This document shows positions 11,039-23,969 of a stretch of 64,000 nt of DNA, piece by piece. Below the pieces are notes generated by a model. That model had not been told where the DNA came from. It ran no database searches and was given only the letters and a program-made list of their open reading frames with translations. The number at the start of each line of letters is the position of its first letter. Positions within the stretch are counted from its first letter, which is position 1. The stretch lies in assembly GCA_949710005.1 (NCBI GenBank), contig OX453272.1:1395696-1459695 (forward strand). Direction: 5' to 3'. Both the position numbers and the translations under genes were made by a program. Source of the DNA: Ricordea florida (lineage: Eukaryota; Cnidaria; Anthozoa; Corallimorpharia; Ricordeidae).

Positions 11039-14000
11039 TTTTTATTATATCTCAAAACAAACGTTTGAATTAAGCGGGCCGTACAGGTGAAGATATGGCC
11101 CGCTAAATTGACCAATCACAGCGCGCGTACTAACTGAGAGATATAATAAGTAAAATTAAGAGGTGTTTTAAAAAAATATTTTGTTGTAAAATGAACTTCT
11201 TTGTTTTACTGTTCAGACTGTTTCTGTCTTTGTATATGTGAGGTAAACCAATATCATTCTTTGGATAGCTACCGCTCAACAGTACTAAACTGTGACACGT
11301 TTTCTTTTATCATACAGCATGGCTATAACCTTTCCCATAAGTTGATCAAATCATGCAATGTGATCATTCTTTGGATAACTGCTATGTAAACCGTAAAGTA
11401 TTGTGGTATGTTTTCTTTTACTATAGCTGTGTCTCTAGCTTTCTCATCAGTGGATCAAACCACCAGTGTGACCATTATTTGTCGATTTGTTTATGGAAAG
11501 CTACTAAACAGTTCAGTTGCTCCAACTTTGCCAGATTTCAAAAGAAAACATTCTCGCTTTCGAGGCTGTTTATCTCGGAATGTTTACTTTAAGGTAGCAG
11601 AAAAACTCTCTTTCTCCTCGCATATTTTACGTATCTGATGTATCAAGTGTTAAAAAAATTTTATCAAGAGCTTTCTATGCACGAAAAGAGGCGCCTAGTA
11701 TTGACGTAACAGCATATGACTTATTTTGCATCGCAGCCTCAAACCTTTTTAACCTTGCCCAAACCTGTGCACGCCCATGGGGAGTGAAGAGGGTACTCAG
11801 CTATGTAAGTCATTTACGGGGTGACTGTTCCACCTTTACAGTTGTGACAGTTTTAACAAGAAAGGAGCCCCTTTCGTTTACCTTTCATTAACAAATGGAG
11901 GGGTACAGAATGATCCCTTAAAATTTTCAAGTGCTCGCAAAATTTGGCTGTTGCTCGATTTGCTCGCAAAGTTTAGACGAGCGCTCGCTTCCTCGCATGC
12001 TCGAATTCTCGTTGAAATTTGCTCGATTGCTCGAAAGTTCGTAAATCGCTCTTCATCCGGCGATGTTTTGGTGCAGAAATAATGCTTTACCACATCGTAC
12101 TGAACCCCTTTCGATCTGGCTGTCATAACGACCAACGACCTACAATAACATAAGTTAAAAATACACGCCAGTTGGATGTTTCTTATATATGTGCTCGCTG
12201 CTCGCAAGACAAATTCGGTCATTACTCGTGCTCGCGAAATAAAGCAAAATGTTCGCATGCTCGCAAAGACCATCATCGATATCCCTAAATGGTACCCCCT
12301 TTCTCACGCCTGATTTCAACTACAACCAAGGCTTTTAATTGCATTAGCAGTTAAATTGGTAAGAGTCTCGTCATATTTAGTCATAAGGCGCGTCTTGAAT
12401 TAATTAGAAACTTTTGAATTGCACAAACGACAGATTTTTCTAATAAGAGTTTGCTGAATAAACCAGGGCCACTTACTAACAGATATAAATCTACTAACGT
12501 ATTATAAATACTGTTCTCCTATTGGCTACGCTACTCACAAACTATTCTATGTTTGTACCGTTGGTCTCCTGACGTTTAGTAATGAGTAGAGAGAGAAGCC
12601 AAACTTTGTGCTGTTGTCAACAAAATGGCCGCCGCGTCTTCGCGTAGATTAATAGTGAAATAGTAGATTTATACTAAAAAAGCCAATTTGTACTAAAGTA
12701 ATTACTTTATTCGCTCTCGATTGCTACCACGCGATAGAAATCTTTAGCTCATAATCTATTTGTTAAGTAGAGTTTTCGACTAATGGGAGGCAATCTTCTG
12801 ATTCTGACAAGCGAGTATACGTCAGCTTTATAACGCGAAAAGTGCGACAAAACTCATTATCTTGTGGAAGCTGTGGTTTATTAATCATTGCGTATTATCG
12901 TAGAAGGTAGAGGTTATTATAAAGAAAATTTAGAGGAGAATAAGCTCTTTAACAAGAGAAACAGACTAACCGTTGTTCACTTGGAGGCCCCAATGAGAAA
13001 AAAGGAAGAATTGGAAGTTCTGTGTCTTCTGTAGAAATTCAAGTCGTCAGTTCGAACTTTGGATCATCTCAGACTTGGCCCTCGATCAAAAATAAGCTGC
13101 TGGGTCTGAAGAGGTCGCCAACACGATTATAATAAGCCGACACTTCAGAGCGATTTAGAATGTGTTTTGGACCCTGAACGGAAAAATGTGCGCCTGTCTG
13201 TCGGAAACCATTTAAAATGCGTGCAGCATTCAAAAGTTGTTTTTACTAACATTATAATGGTTTCCACGTGCTTCCTTTACGTCTGGTTGGGAGAATTTAG
13301 TAACGAACTACAATCCGCTAATTTTTCTGTATCTGATTCGGTACGTTATTCTCGCCAGTCGCCTGGAGCCCATGCACTCGCCTAATCGACCTTTTTAAAC
13401 TTCCAAGGAAACGTTTGTGAATGCTTTTTGTTTCAACTTTGTTTGCATACAGCCACTTCATTTCTCAAAGACAAAAAAAAAACCTTTCTCTAATTTTTGT
13501 CCAGTGGATACAATAAGATAAAGCTAAACTATTCAAATAAACTTGAAAATGACTTATTTTAGCGCCACAGCATATTTTAAAAGGAAAAAAATACATCTTA
13601 ATGCGAAACTACAGAACAAAGAAAGTCAAACTTTCTCAACTTTGCCGCGGACAAAGTTGCTTTCTTGCACAATGCCTTTATTCAAATAAGTATTTACATG
13701 ATCGCTAGATTACTAAGTCAACTTCTTAGGTTAATTTGAATTAATATTTTCGCGTTCTAGAAGACGAAAGGTATGTCAATTATTCACCGAAATTGCTGGC
13801 AATAATTCAGTATACTGAATTTCTGGAATCTAGTTTGAAATAGGATTAAAAGGGCTTGACCTTTTGTTGAAATGATCATGACTAATCTACCAGAACGTCT
13901 GTTCGTTACAGCCAGTTGAAGTCGACCAAGCGTCAAAAGGTGATTATGATCAAGTTTCCGAATCGGCTAGTTTTGCCGGACGTCGGAAAAGCTAGCTACT

Positions 14001-14059
14001 GAACGGTACTTTACTGTGCTGCTATATAGAGGTAAAATCTTACAGATTAGTGTACCTGA

Positions 14060-14400
14060 CAGTTCTCGCTTAAGCGGGTAAATAGAACAACCTTTCAATG
14101 AATGGTAATAATGGTTTTGTTCACAGTTTCCCAAAGAAAAAAACACTGTATAGTAAAACAGACAATGATGATCACAGTACAGTATTGCTCAGACTAGCTT
14201 CCAAAAGAATGGCAATCCACAAGGTGAAAAAGTTTAGTAGAACCACACATTGTATGGTAAAACAAACAGTACAACAGTAAAGTAAAAAAGTACTGTTCTG
14301 AATCTTCCCAAAGAATGCTGCATGGTTTAATTTGATTCACAGATGGAAAAGTTTTTGCAACACATTATAGCGAAACAAATCCAGAGCCATGGTACATTAA
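14060..14400. repeat. Diverged 106-bp family units
   Basis: Words such as AACACTGTATAGTAAAACAG, ACAGTACAGTA and GTGAAAAAGTTTAG recur here in the orientation of the main array, indicating old copies. Confidence 0.6.
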
Positions 14401-15775
14401 ACAGTTTTCTAAGGAATTACCACTTTCGTGTCAGAGACCCATTCACAGCTGAACTAAAACGTTAGAGCCGCTAGTACCAGTAACTTCTGTCACAATTGCT
14501 ACAGCTACACACAGTACAACTTAATAAGCAATTCCACTTTACAGTACGTTTCGGTAACTTTTAAAAATTGATCCCTCTGTGTCCATTTTTATTTGAAGTT
14601 TGAGCCACACCGGATATTTTACGGCTACTGTGTTTTCCAATCACCAACATGCATAGTTTTTGAAATACTAGTTGCCAATCAAAACGTGTGTTAGAATCGG
14701 CCTATCTTTTATTTCTATTTTATTGCATCAGTATCAGAGATCTTTTATCTGTCTTTTCAGAAACTCTAAAACCATCGAACGTGCCGCGATCTTGTGGTAC
14801 CACAAGATGGCTCTCGTAGCATTCGATGTTTACGGACTTACTGCAGACATTGCGGTTTTTCTTGGCTCGCGGTCATGGTCATTATATAAGTCTCTTGCAA
14901 GGTCAGCAAGTTCAAAGCACTTATAAAAGTGGTGAAAAAAACTGACCCACCAAAAGCCTCTACTTCGAGCGATAGATGAAATTTACGAAAGCAAAGGGCA
15001 GGATCAGAAATGCTGTTTGAACACCCTTCTCTTTTTTTCGACTTCTGACCTGTAAACAGTAAATTTGTTTGGATGACGGTGATTGGCAATATAATTTGAT
15101 TTTTTAAAACAGAAAAAACAAAGGCTCCTGGAGGTAGCCCTACTCGTAGCCCAAATTCATTTTGCCTCGTGACATGCCCAGTAAACGACACGATACTATC
15201 AAACGCAGCGGATATTTGTTTAACATACAGTAGTATAAAAAGCAATCAAAAAGAAAACAATGAAGACAAGAGCCATAAATATGTAAAGGAACGGTCGTAA
15301 CATGGGTACGTTTTCTCCCGAAATTAATGAGGGCTTCTTTAAGCGCCTCTTTCTAGCTTAGAGAGGGAAACGTTAGTTTGCAGCGTGTGAACTGACTTTT
15401 ATGAAAGAATGCGTACTTAAGTCGGGCCGGCTCAATACCTCCACGTCTTTAACACTGAAACTCATTGCATCGTTGAGCAAGGAATGTTACCAACTGATTG
15501 TTATAGGTTTTTCTTCACTAGGAGAGTTTATTTTTATAACGTAACAGCTGGATAAAAATTCGGAAAGACGAGTTATTGGTTACATCGTCACGTTGGTGCT
15601 CATAGATTTGATAAAAGCTGCCTAACGACACCAGATTATTCGTGCAGTGCATTTCAACCCAACTTCCAATGTATTTCTCGCCGATGTTTAATTACGCCAT
15701 GGGTCAAGTACTCGACTGTCAAATTTTCCAGTTATACTGATGAGTTAGCCCTCTATATGGGTTAAAGAAAAAACG

Positions 15776-16190
15776 CTGTGGCTAAATGACCAGCAGCCGG
15801 TCAAGGTTTCAAAATCGCTAAATGACTGGCAGTCTGATATTTTTCTCAAATTTAACTGAGGAATCGAAGGAACCCATCCAATTCAAACTATCATATGTCG
15901 ATTAAATATCCGACTGCCGGTCATTTAGTGAGTTGGAAACCGTGACCGGCAGTCGACCTAAAGAAATCTAAGTGTCACAAAGCATGGTATCGCTCTCTGA
16001 GCCGAGCGTAGACCAAGCGTTAGACTCACGATCTATACAGCTCTTCTAAATCGCTTGGCAGTTCTTAATCGACATACGATAGTTTGAATTGGATGGGTTC
16101 CTTCGATCCCTTAAATTTGAGAAAAATATCAGACTGCCGGTCATTTAGTGATTTTGAAACCTTGACCGGCTGCCGGTCATTTAGCCACAG
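15776..16190. mobile_element. Fold-back element with ~130-bp arms
   Basis: Left arm 15776-15905 (starting CTGTGGCTAAATGACC) is the reverse complement, with scattered differences, of right arm 16065-16190 (ending GGTCATTTAGCCACAG). The spacer also repeats the GACTGCCGGTCATTTAG motif. AAGAAAAAA flanks both sides a few bases out and may be a remnant target duplication. No coding capacity. Confidence 0.75.
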
Positions 16191-19100
16191 TGAAGAAAAA
16201 AAGGCTGGTGTCGAAAATGGGTCAAGCAAACATACCCAACAACTTTTAAGGTACTGCATTTTTTTTTCGGAAGATGTTTGAGCGGCGTAGGAACACAAAG
16301 AAGTTGAGGAATCTTAAACATACATGTGATAATAAATACACACCATTTTTAAGATTTAAATCATAAAATTCTTTTGCGCACTTCAAATCACCCACAATTT
16401 TATTTTTACTTCAGTGAGGCATTTTGCCTTGGCAATCAGGTTGCGAAGAAGTGAGCGCTGTCCTTAGTTAATTGTCGAAAAGATATTTTTTAAAGCCCAC
16501 AAAAAGTGATACGTGAAGAAACGAAGTTTTGAACCGCGGCTAACAAATAGGCTTAGCAAAATGCGATTTAGATAAGTGAAAAATTCGCTAGTTGGAAGTC
16601 CATCGAGAGATAAATTTTCATAGTCCACAAAAACAACTTTTGTTAAAATGGTTCAAGTCAAATACTAAAGGAAGTGTAAAAAAACTCTCTTGAAAGCTCT
16701 AACGCATGAAGCGTCCACGTTGGCTAGACTAAATCACAATGCACACCACTCTGACTTCCGGTTTATAACCATAACTGTAAATCTTTTGAACCCGGGAGAA
16801 GTTGTCTGTCATATTCAATAGTCCGGGTGTTGGTGGTTCTGAAAGAAGTACTGTTAAAAGATACGCTTACAAAATTGTCTTAATTACTAGACCAGACGAC
16901 CTACATTTTGCGGTTTTAATGGAAAATGAAGGCGCAGCGGAAACCATTAAAAGCAACACAAATACCCACTAGAAGCTTGCAAATCTCACAAGAAAATTCT
17001 AAACATTCATAAAGTTACAGTACGGTTTGCCCCAAGCCGCTACTTGTAAGTATTTCTCGCCGCGGTATGAGGTAACATTGATTGCCTTTCTTGTATTAAT
17101 AAGCTATATAATTTACTTCTAGATACGTAGAACAATACGTTCATTACTTTGTGATTGCAATGCCCCTGGGAGCAGAGTGTATTATTGCGACACAAAAATC
17201 CTTTAATTCCTCAATCGCAGTGAGCTTAATTATTCATATTGTTAGCCAAAATAAAACAAAACTTTATACTCTTGAAACTTATGTTGAAACTCAACATAAA
17301 TAATCGTATCATCTTGCTTTGCGGAAACCAAAAACACCTAGAAATCGTTCCATAGATCGGCTTTAGTTTGTTATAAGACTTTAATCGCGGATTAAACATC
17401 AATACAGAGAAATCCTTTGTGTTTTCACAAGTGGTCGCTCGTGTCACAAACTGCGTCGTTCGGTCTGATCACTATTGCAACTGAATATGTTTCGGAAGTT
17501 GGGTCTTCCGTCGATTGTCCAATGTGAAGGCGTTTATTCTGTGCCCTTACCCTGTTTAACTGATAACTCACTTAATTAAATTAATAATTCCTTTCTGAAG
17601 TTTAATTTGCGAGCTTTTCACTATCTAATCCATCATTCCAAGATACTTGTGATTCAGTAACACAAATGAAGAGAATTTCGCTTTTCAGAAAATGGCCTGG
17701 AATTTAAACTAGATAACAAGAGATGAATTCTTAATTAAGCCTGTGATACTATCCAAATATCTGTTCAACTTAGAGAAAAACGAACTTTATAGTTTCCATT
17801 CGAACCGCGAGCAATTTTATTCTTGGCGCGCGTTATCAGAATAACTGACTATAAATATATTTTCTCGTTAAAGATGGAATTCATTTTAATGGCGGTAAGG
17901 ATGGACTCTAGCATGCTCTAGGGTGCGATCTCTGGCAGAAAACGAAAACTTTAGAGACTTTTTTTGTAATAGAAATTAATTTCGTTTTGCTGCTGTTTTC
18001 GAGAGGTTTGCCCTAAAATGCATTCAATCGGATGTGACGGTGACATTCTGAAAATTAATTTCGCTTGGAACTGCCGCGATAAACAAAGCTTCTGAGGCAT
18101 TAATAACCTCGCTCCGTGGGCCCTGAGAATTAGAAGTAATTACTACGTTTAAAACCGGGAGAAAATCGCTACCGATGCAAATTGAATGTGTTAAACGTTT
18201 TGTTTTACGCGAAGCAATACAAACCCGTTTCCTAGAGAACCGGTCTTTGTACATATGGCGTTTTACCCTCGTCAAGTAAACAGCAAATTGTGGGTTTCGA
18301 AAAGTACCAGAGATAGAAAGCTCCCACTTTGGCAATATAAACACTTAGATCAAATGCCATACTCCCTCAATAGCGCATAATTACAGCAAACCGATGACAG
18401 CCAAAACACTAGCTTTCTGCGGACTTGAGGTCTTATCCCAACAATGACCCTAAGATTTGAGTTTCTATTACACCATGACTGTCTTTGATAACTATAAACG
18501 CAGTCTTGAAAGTTCACCCTGCTGAATCATAATAACGGAACTGTGATATCAAAGAAGAAACTCGCAACGGAGAAAAACTTCGATTTCTAGTCATTTCGAA
18601 AAACGAAAAACCGTGACGCTATGAACATTTACGAGGCTAAGTGTGTTTTCCATTTCAATGCGTTGGATTTTAACGACATCATTTGGTTATCTAATGAACC
18701 AACTTTTTGTGTGTTTGAAAAGCAATACTTGAATTCAGATAACTATTTCTTGTTTGAATAAGTGAAACTAACCCGTTGGTATCGTAAAGAGTTAAAGTCG
18801 AAACGATCACCCCAAATAAAAATCTGACGGTGCAAAAAAACTCTGGCACAATCGAGCATGAAGTGGCATATATTGTTCAGTTCGCGTTGAAATGCTCCTG
18901 ACTAAACTTTCTCTTCTTTATGTCCCATGATGGCCGTGTGCCCAAGTAGTGACCTTTAGTTTAAAAGCCGCTAGAATAGTTTGTTTTGTTGGTCTAGGCA
19001 CTGCTGTAATCTTGAACAAAATTATACCGTTGAGAGAAAACTTTGCCCTGAATTTTGAGTTTGTTTCTCTGCACGAGACTCGCTTCGGGCTTTCAAAAAT

Positions 19101-22100
19101 AGAAGCTCTGGCTATTTATTCTGTAAATTAACCATGGATGTCAGTACTAAATTGATAGTAGTTTATATTCATAAATTACGAGAACAGCAAGGAGCGTGCG
19201 AAAGGGAGCTTCCGAAAAATCAAATTTAGACTCGCAGAAGGTGAGGCTCCCGTCAAAGAGTAACGCCGTTTCTTTCCATGAATCGAGGGTCACACGATTT
19301 TAATGACAGCACTGCTTCGAGCTTTCTAGTTAACCCGATTTGTTTTAGGACTCTGGCTGTGCATAGTTTACGATAAACAGTATACTTTCCAATAAAAGAC
19401 ACTCAGTTCTAAATCAAGCACACAAAACTTTCCAAAAAGTCTTCAAAGATTAAAACAAATTGTATTTCAAATCGTGCGAAAAGTTCATGATTTCGAGGCC
19501 ATTGTTCACTGCTCGATAGATGCAATAATAAGTTTGACAACTCACAGATTTCCTGGCAATCAGCTCCTGATCTCAAAATCCGCTCTTACAATGTCCAAGC
19601 CTCTTTGCAGAGAGTTTTACAGCCTGGTTTAACGTCGAAGTCATTCACGAGTTTCTGCAATTGAAGTCATCAGAGCATTATAATGTCCAGTACAGATGTA
19701 CGAACTACAGCGCGGGCAGTCAATGTAATAAATATCTCGACGAAATTTGACTCTGTCTTCTATGGCAGATGTTTGTTAGCCTTGCAAAAGCGGGTCAAAT
19801 AATGTGATTAGAACAAAGTTGTCTTGCATGCAAGACTTCCTAAGACCGAATCTAATATCCCCTGCGTCGGAAGCGCGCTTTGCAATCTAGTCTGTTTACA
19901 AGTGACAGCCAGTCCTAAACCGCTGTTACGGGTTCCGCTTCAGTGTTTTCTCACTCAAGGCACGACGTTTGTCTTTTCATCGCGTCCTCGCGAATTAATG
20001 AACGCGTTGCATTAGCTATGCAAAAATAGCCGGAATTTGATTGAAGGGTGCGCTCTGTGCCACTTCGCAGGCTGCGAGTGTTTGCAAATTGTCAACAATA
20101 CATTGTTGTTGATGTATGAGGCAGCGATTGTCGCTTGTGGGAAAGAACAAACACATCGCAACAACACAGCCGAAAGGTCGAGCAAAGTTTACATACTAAA
20201 GTGCAAAATTAATTACAATCAGGCTGCTCTAATTGTACAAGAGAAGAAATCTCATTTTGCAATTTTCATTTAGATCACTTTTGATTAGGGCAAAACTCCC
20301 AAGAATAAATTGAATACCACTTTTTTGTTCTACGTTCCAGATGATTGCGAAGCAATTAAGATTTGAACTTGTTTTCCAAACTTGGCCACCGGGGAGCCCA
20401 TTAAGGTAAAAGCTCGCAGTAACTTTAACTTTGGAAAGCTACATAAACTCGATACAAAATCAGAAAGGACAGATTAGTCGCCAAGATCTATTTATAGATC
20501 CTGGCCTAAATACCTTGAAAAATTAAAATCCGGGTAGATTAAATTCAACGCTTTAAAGAACAAAAGACTGAGAGACAATCTGCGCGTACGTTCAATTACT
20601 TGCGTGAGAGTAACACAGAGTCTGGGCATGCGCATGCAAGAGAAAGAATAAATTGGATTCCATATTTCGACTGATTTTTTCAGTAAAATTCGACCTCTAA
20701 AAAAACTCTATTCCAATAAACCGGTTTGATGACGTACCTTAACCACCAGTGAACCTGATCTTTTTCCCGATTTGAAATATAATTTTTTGGTACACTAATA
20801 CGTTTTCATCGCAATTGTACAAAAGCATCAATCGTTGACGTATCAAAATTCTTCGTGAGTATTAATCAAGTTGTCTTGACTCCTCAAGTATTTTTCCGAC
20901 TCATAAACATTTTCGACTCGTGAATTACCGTATTCACATGTTACAGTACTTGAAACAGTAACGAACGATTAGACCCCGGCGAATTTCCTGTAACTCAGTA
21001 AACACAACCTCGTGAGGGCCGATAACCATTCCGAAGCTTTTTTATCACACGCTTCCTGACCTATCGAATGTGTTAAAAAAATTAATATTATAATTAACAT
21101 GATGAAATTACGTAGTCGCAATCAACAGAAGCGATTTCTACTTGATATTAACACCTCCGCAAAAAAGTCTAACATTGAACTATTTTGCTTGTTCTGTGAC
21201 AACGAAGACAGTGCGGTCCGATATTCTCTACTGAAAGGTCAGTTTAGACTAGCGATTGTTGACTGTTGTTGCATATTTCGCTTTGGACGCGAAGCTTATT
21301 TATTTTCAGTCGCCCACGCTATTTCCAAAAAAAAAAAAATAAATTGTTTCAGTAAACAGAGTTAAGTGAAGCGTGCCTTATTTAATATTTCATCCCTTGC
21401 TCAAACTGAATCAGCAATTCCTTTCCTAAACAAAATGGATAATACATTATTGCTTTAGAAACCTGGACTTTCGGTCGAAGCTATTTCCTACATTCTCGGA
21501 TGTTCAAATTGGCCAAAAAAATTAAGTTCAACTTCATATAGTATCGGTGACACATACTTATTCCCCTGTCTCGGCTGGCGTTCTTGGGAAGGTAAAACGT
21601 ATTGGAGCAGAACTAGAGATAACAGGTAATACCTTGCCGTGACTTGTTGTTCTAATCTTGGTCATTTTGCGGTTAGGAAAATTAAGCCCCGAAGCAAATT
21701 ATCATGCGATAAGCCACTATAATACACCTTTAGCAAAATTGCAGTTGTTGAAGGGTATATCTACGTTTTATCTTGTCCTCAGCTCCACGCTTCAAACTAG
21801 CTCTCCTCTTATACTGCCGGGACTTTAAAACAATGAAGAACCGTATGCGAAACGAACCGTTTCTAATAAAATCAAAAACATTTCCTTTTTATCTCAGGTG
21901 CGTATGGTCGCGATGTTGCAAGCAGTCACCATGTGAAACGGTGGGTCAAATGCCAAACACCAAGAAAGCAGTTCTCAAGGCGGCATATATGGTCTAGTAA
22001 GAGGTAATTAAATTAATTTAGCAAAGAATAAGTGCGTAGGTAGGTGGAAAGATATCATGAAATGTATAACGATATTATTTTATTTCTGTATATTATACCA

Positions 22101-22289
22101 ATTTTTGCTCGTCATTCATTTCTTCTCTAAGAGTTAATGGGATAACTAGAAAATCAAACCTGTCCAAAATCTGATTTGTCAGGTACCCGTTATATATTCT
22201 TTTGTGAAAATTTCATCAGATATAGAAATACTACGTGAAGGATAATCTAGCAGTTTTCCATCAAAAAGTTAGAGCGACACCGACAAGTA

Positions 22290-23960
22290 TGTCTCCATAG
22301 AATGGTCACACTTCATGTTTATTCATTGTGCCATGGGGGAGTACTGTTCAGTAGCATTGCATGATGCGGAAAAAGTTAGAACCGTACATAAACCGCGCCA
22401 CAACTGAAAGGCAGTACTGTTCAGCTTTCCAAAAAATGGTCACACTGTACGATCTGATTCACAGATGAAGAAGTTCAGTTAGAGCCGCACTGAATAGTAC
22501 ATTAATCAGCACCACAATACAGTACCGTGTTCGGTCGGTAGCATTGCATGGTTTGATCCGCAGATGAAAAAATTAGGGCTACGCTTTATAGTAAACCAAA
22601 CAGTACCACAGTACCGTATGGGTGTAGTAGCTTTCCGAAGAATGCATCGTCGCACTGCATGGTTTGATTCACAGCTAGAAAAAGGTTTAAGCCAGGCTAT
22701 ATAATTAAATAAATCGTAAAAATATAGCTCTTGTTAGTGGCTTTCCAAAAAACCGTCGCATTGCATGGTTTGATCCACAGTTGAAAAAGTTAGAGTCAGG
22801 AAACAGTATCACAGTACGGTACTGCCAACTTTTCAGAGAATGCTCGCATTGTATGGCTTGATCTACAGCTGTAAGAGGTAGTACCAAACTACAACCAAAG
22901 TACAGTTCAGTAGCTTTACAAAGAATGGTCACACTGCATGGTTTGATCCACAGATGAAAACGTTAGAACCACACTGTATAGTAAAACAAACAGTACCACA
23001 GTACAGTACTGTTCAGTAGCTTTTCAAAGAATGGTCACACTGCATGGTTTGATCCACAGTTGAAAAAGTTAGAACAACACTGTATAGTAAAACAAACAGT
23101 ACCACAGTACAGTACTGTTCAGTAGCTTTTCAAAGAATGGTCACACTGCATGGTTTGATTCACAGTTGAAAAAGTTAGAACAACACTGTATAGTAAAACA
23201 AACAGTACCACAGTTCAATACTGTTCAGTAGCTTTACAACGAATGGTCACACTGCATGGTTTGATCCACAGATGAAAAAGATAGAACAACACTGTATAGT
23301 AAAAAAAAAACAGTACCACAGTACAGTACTGTTCAGTAGCTTTACAAAGAATGGTCACACTGCATGGTTTGATTCACAGTTGAAAAAGTTAGAACAACAC
23401 TGTATAGTAAAACAAACAGTACCACAGTTCAATACTGTTCAGTAGCTTTCTACTGAATGGTCACACTGCATGGTTTGATCCACAGATGAAAAAGTTAGAA
23501 CCACACTGTATAGTAAAACAAACAGTACCACAGTTCAATACTGTTCAGTAGCTTTCTACTGAATGGTTACACTGCATGGTTTGCGGATCCACAAATGAAA
23601 AAGTTAGAACCACACTGTATAGTAAAACAAACAGTACCACAGTACAGTACTGTTCAGTAGCTTTTCAAAGAATGGTCACACTGCATGGTTTGATTCACAG
23701 TTGAAAAAGTTAGAACAACACTGTATAGTAAAACAAACAGTACCACAGTTCAATACTGTTCAGTAGCTTTACAAAGAATGGTCACACTACATGGTTTGAT
23801 CCACAGATGAAAAAGATAGAACCACACTGTATAGTAATTTAAACAGTACCACAGTACAGTACTGTTCAGTAGCTTTCTACTGAATGGTCTCATGTACACT
23901 GCATGGCCCGTTTGATTCACAGGTGAAAGAGTTGGAACCACGTTGCACAGTAGAAAAAAA
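22290..23960. repeat. Tandem satellite, ~106-bp unit
   Basis: About ten well conserved units between roughly 22.88 and 23.96 kb, preceded by more diverged ones from 22.29 kb. The word TGCATGGTTT recurs at 22935, 23041, 23147, 23253, 23361, 23467, 23573 and 23682, a period of 106 bp with small indels. Each unit contains the hairpin AACAGTAC/GTACTGTT around CACAGTACA. Diverged copies occur at 5.8-6.3, 11.2-11.5 and 14.1-14.4 kb. Confidence 0.92.
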
Positions 23961-23969
23961 CTGACCACA

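Larger units (their letters stand above)
10415..22280. other. Long non-coding stretch with repeats
   Basis: About 12 kb without a gene I can support. It contains fold-back elements (10876-11038 and 15776-16190), diverged units of the 106-bp repeat family (inverted at about 11190-11500, direct at about 14060-14400), and a stretch rich in CTCGCAAA/GCTCG words at 11930-12260. Annotated ORFs in this interval show no domains or coherent splice sites. Confidence 0.5.

Noticed and set aside
11878-12276. A 132-residue minus-strand ORF
   Set aside because: Built on repeated CTCGCAAA/GCTCG words; no domain or splice support.
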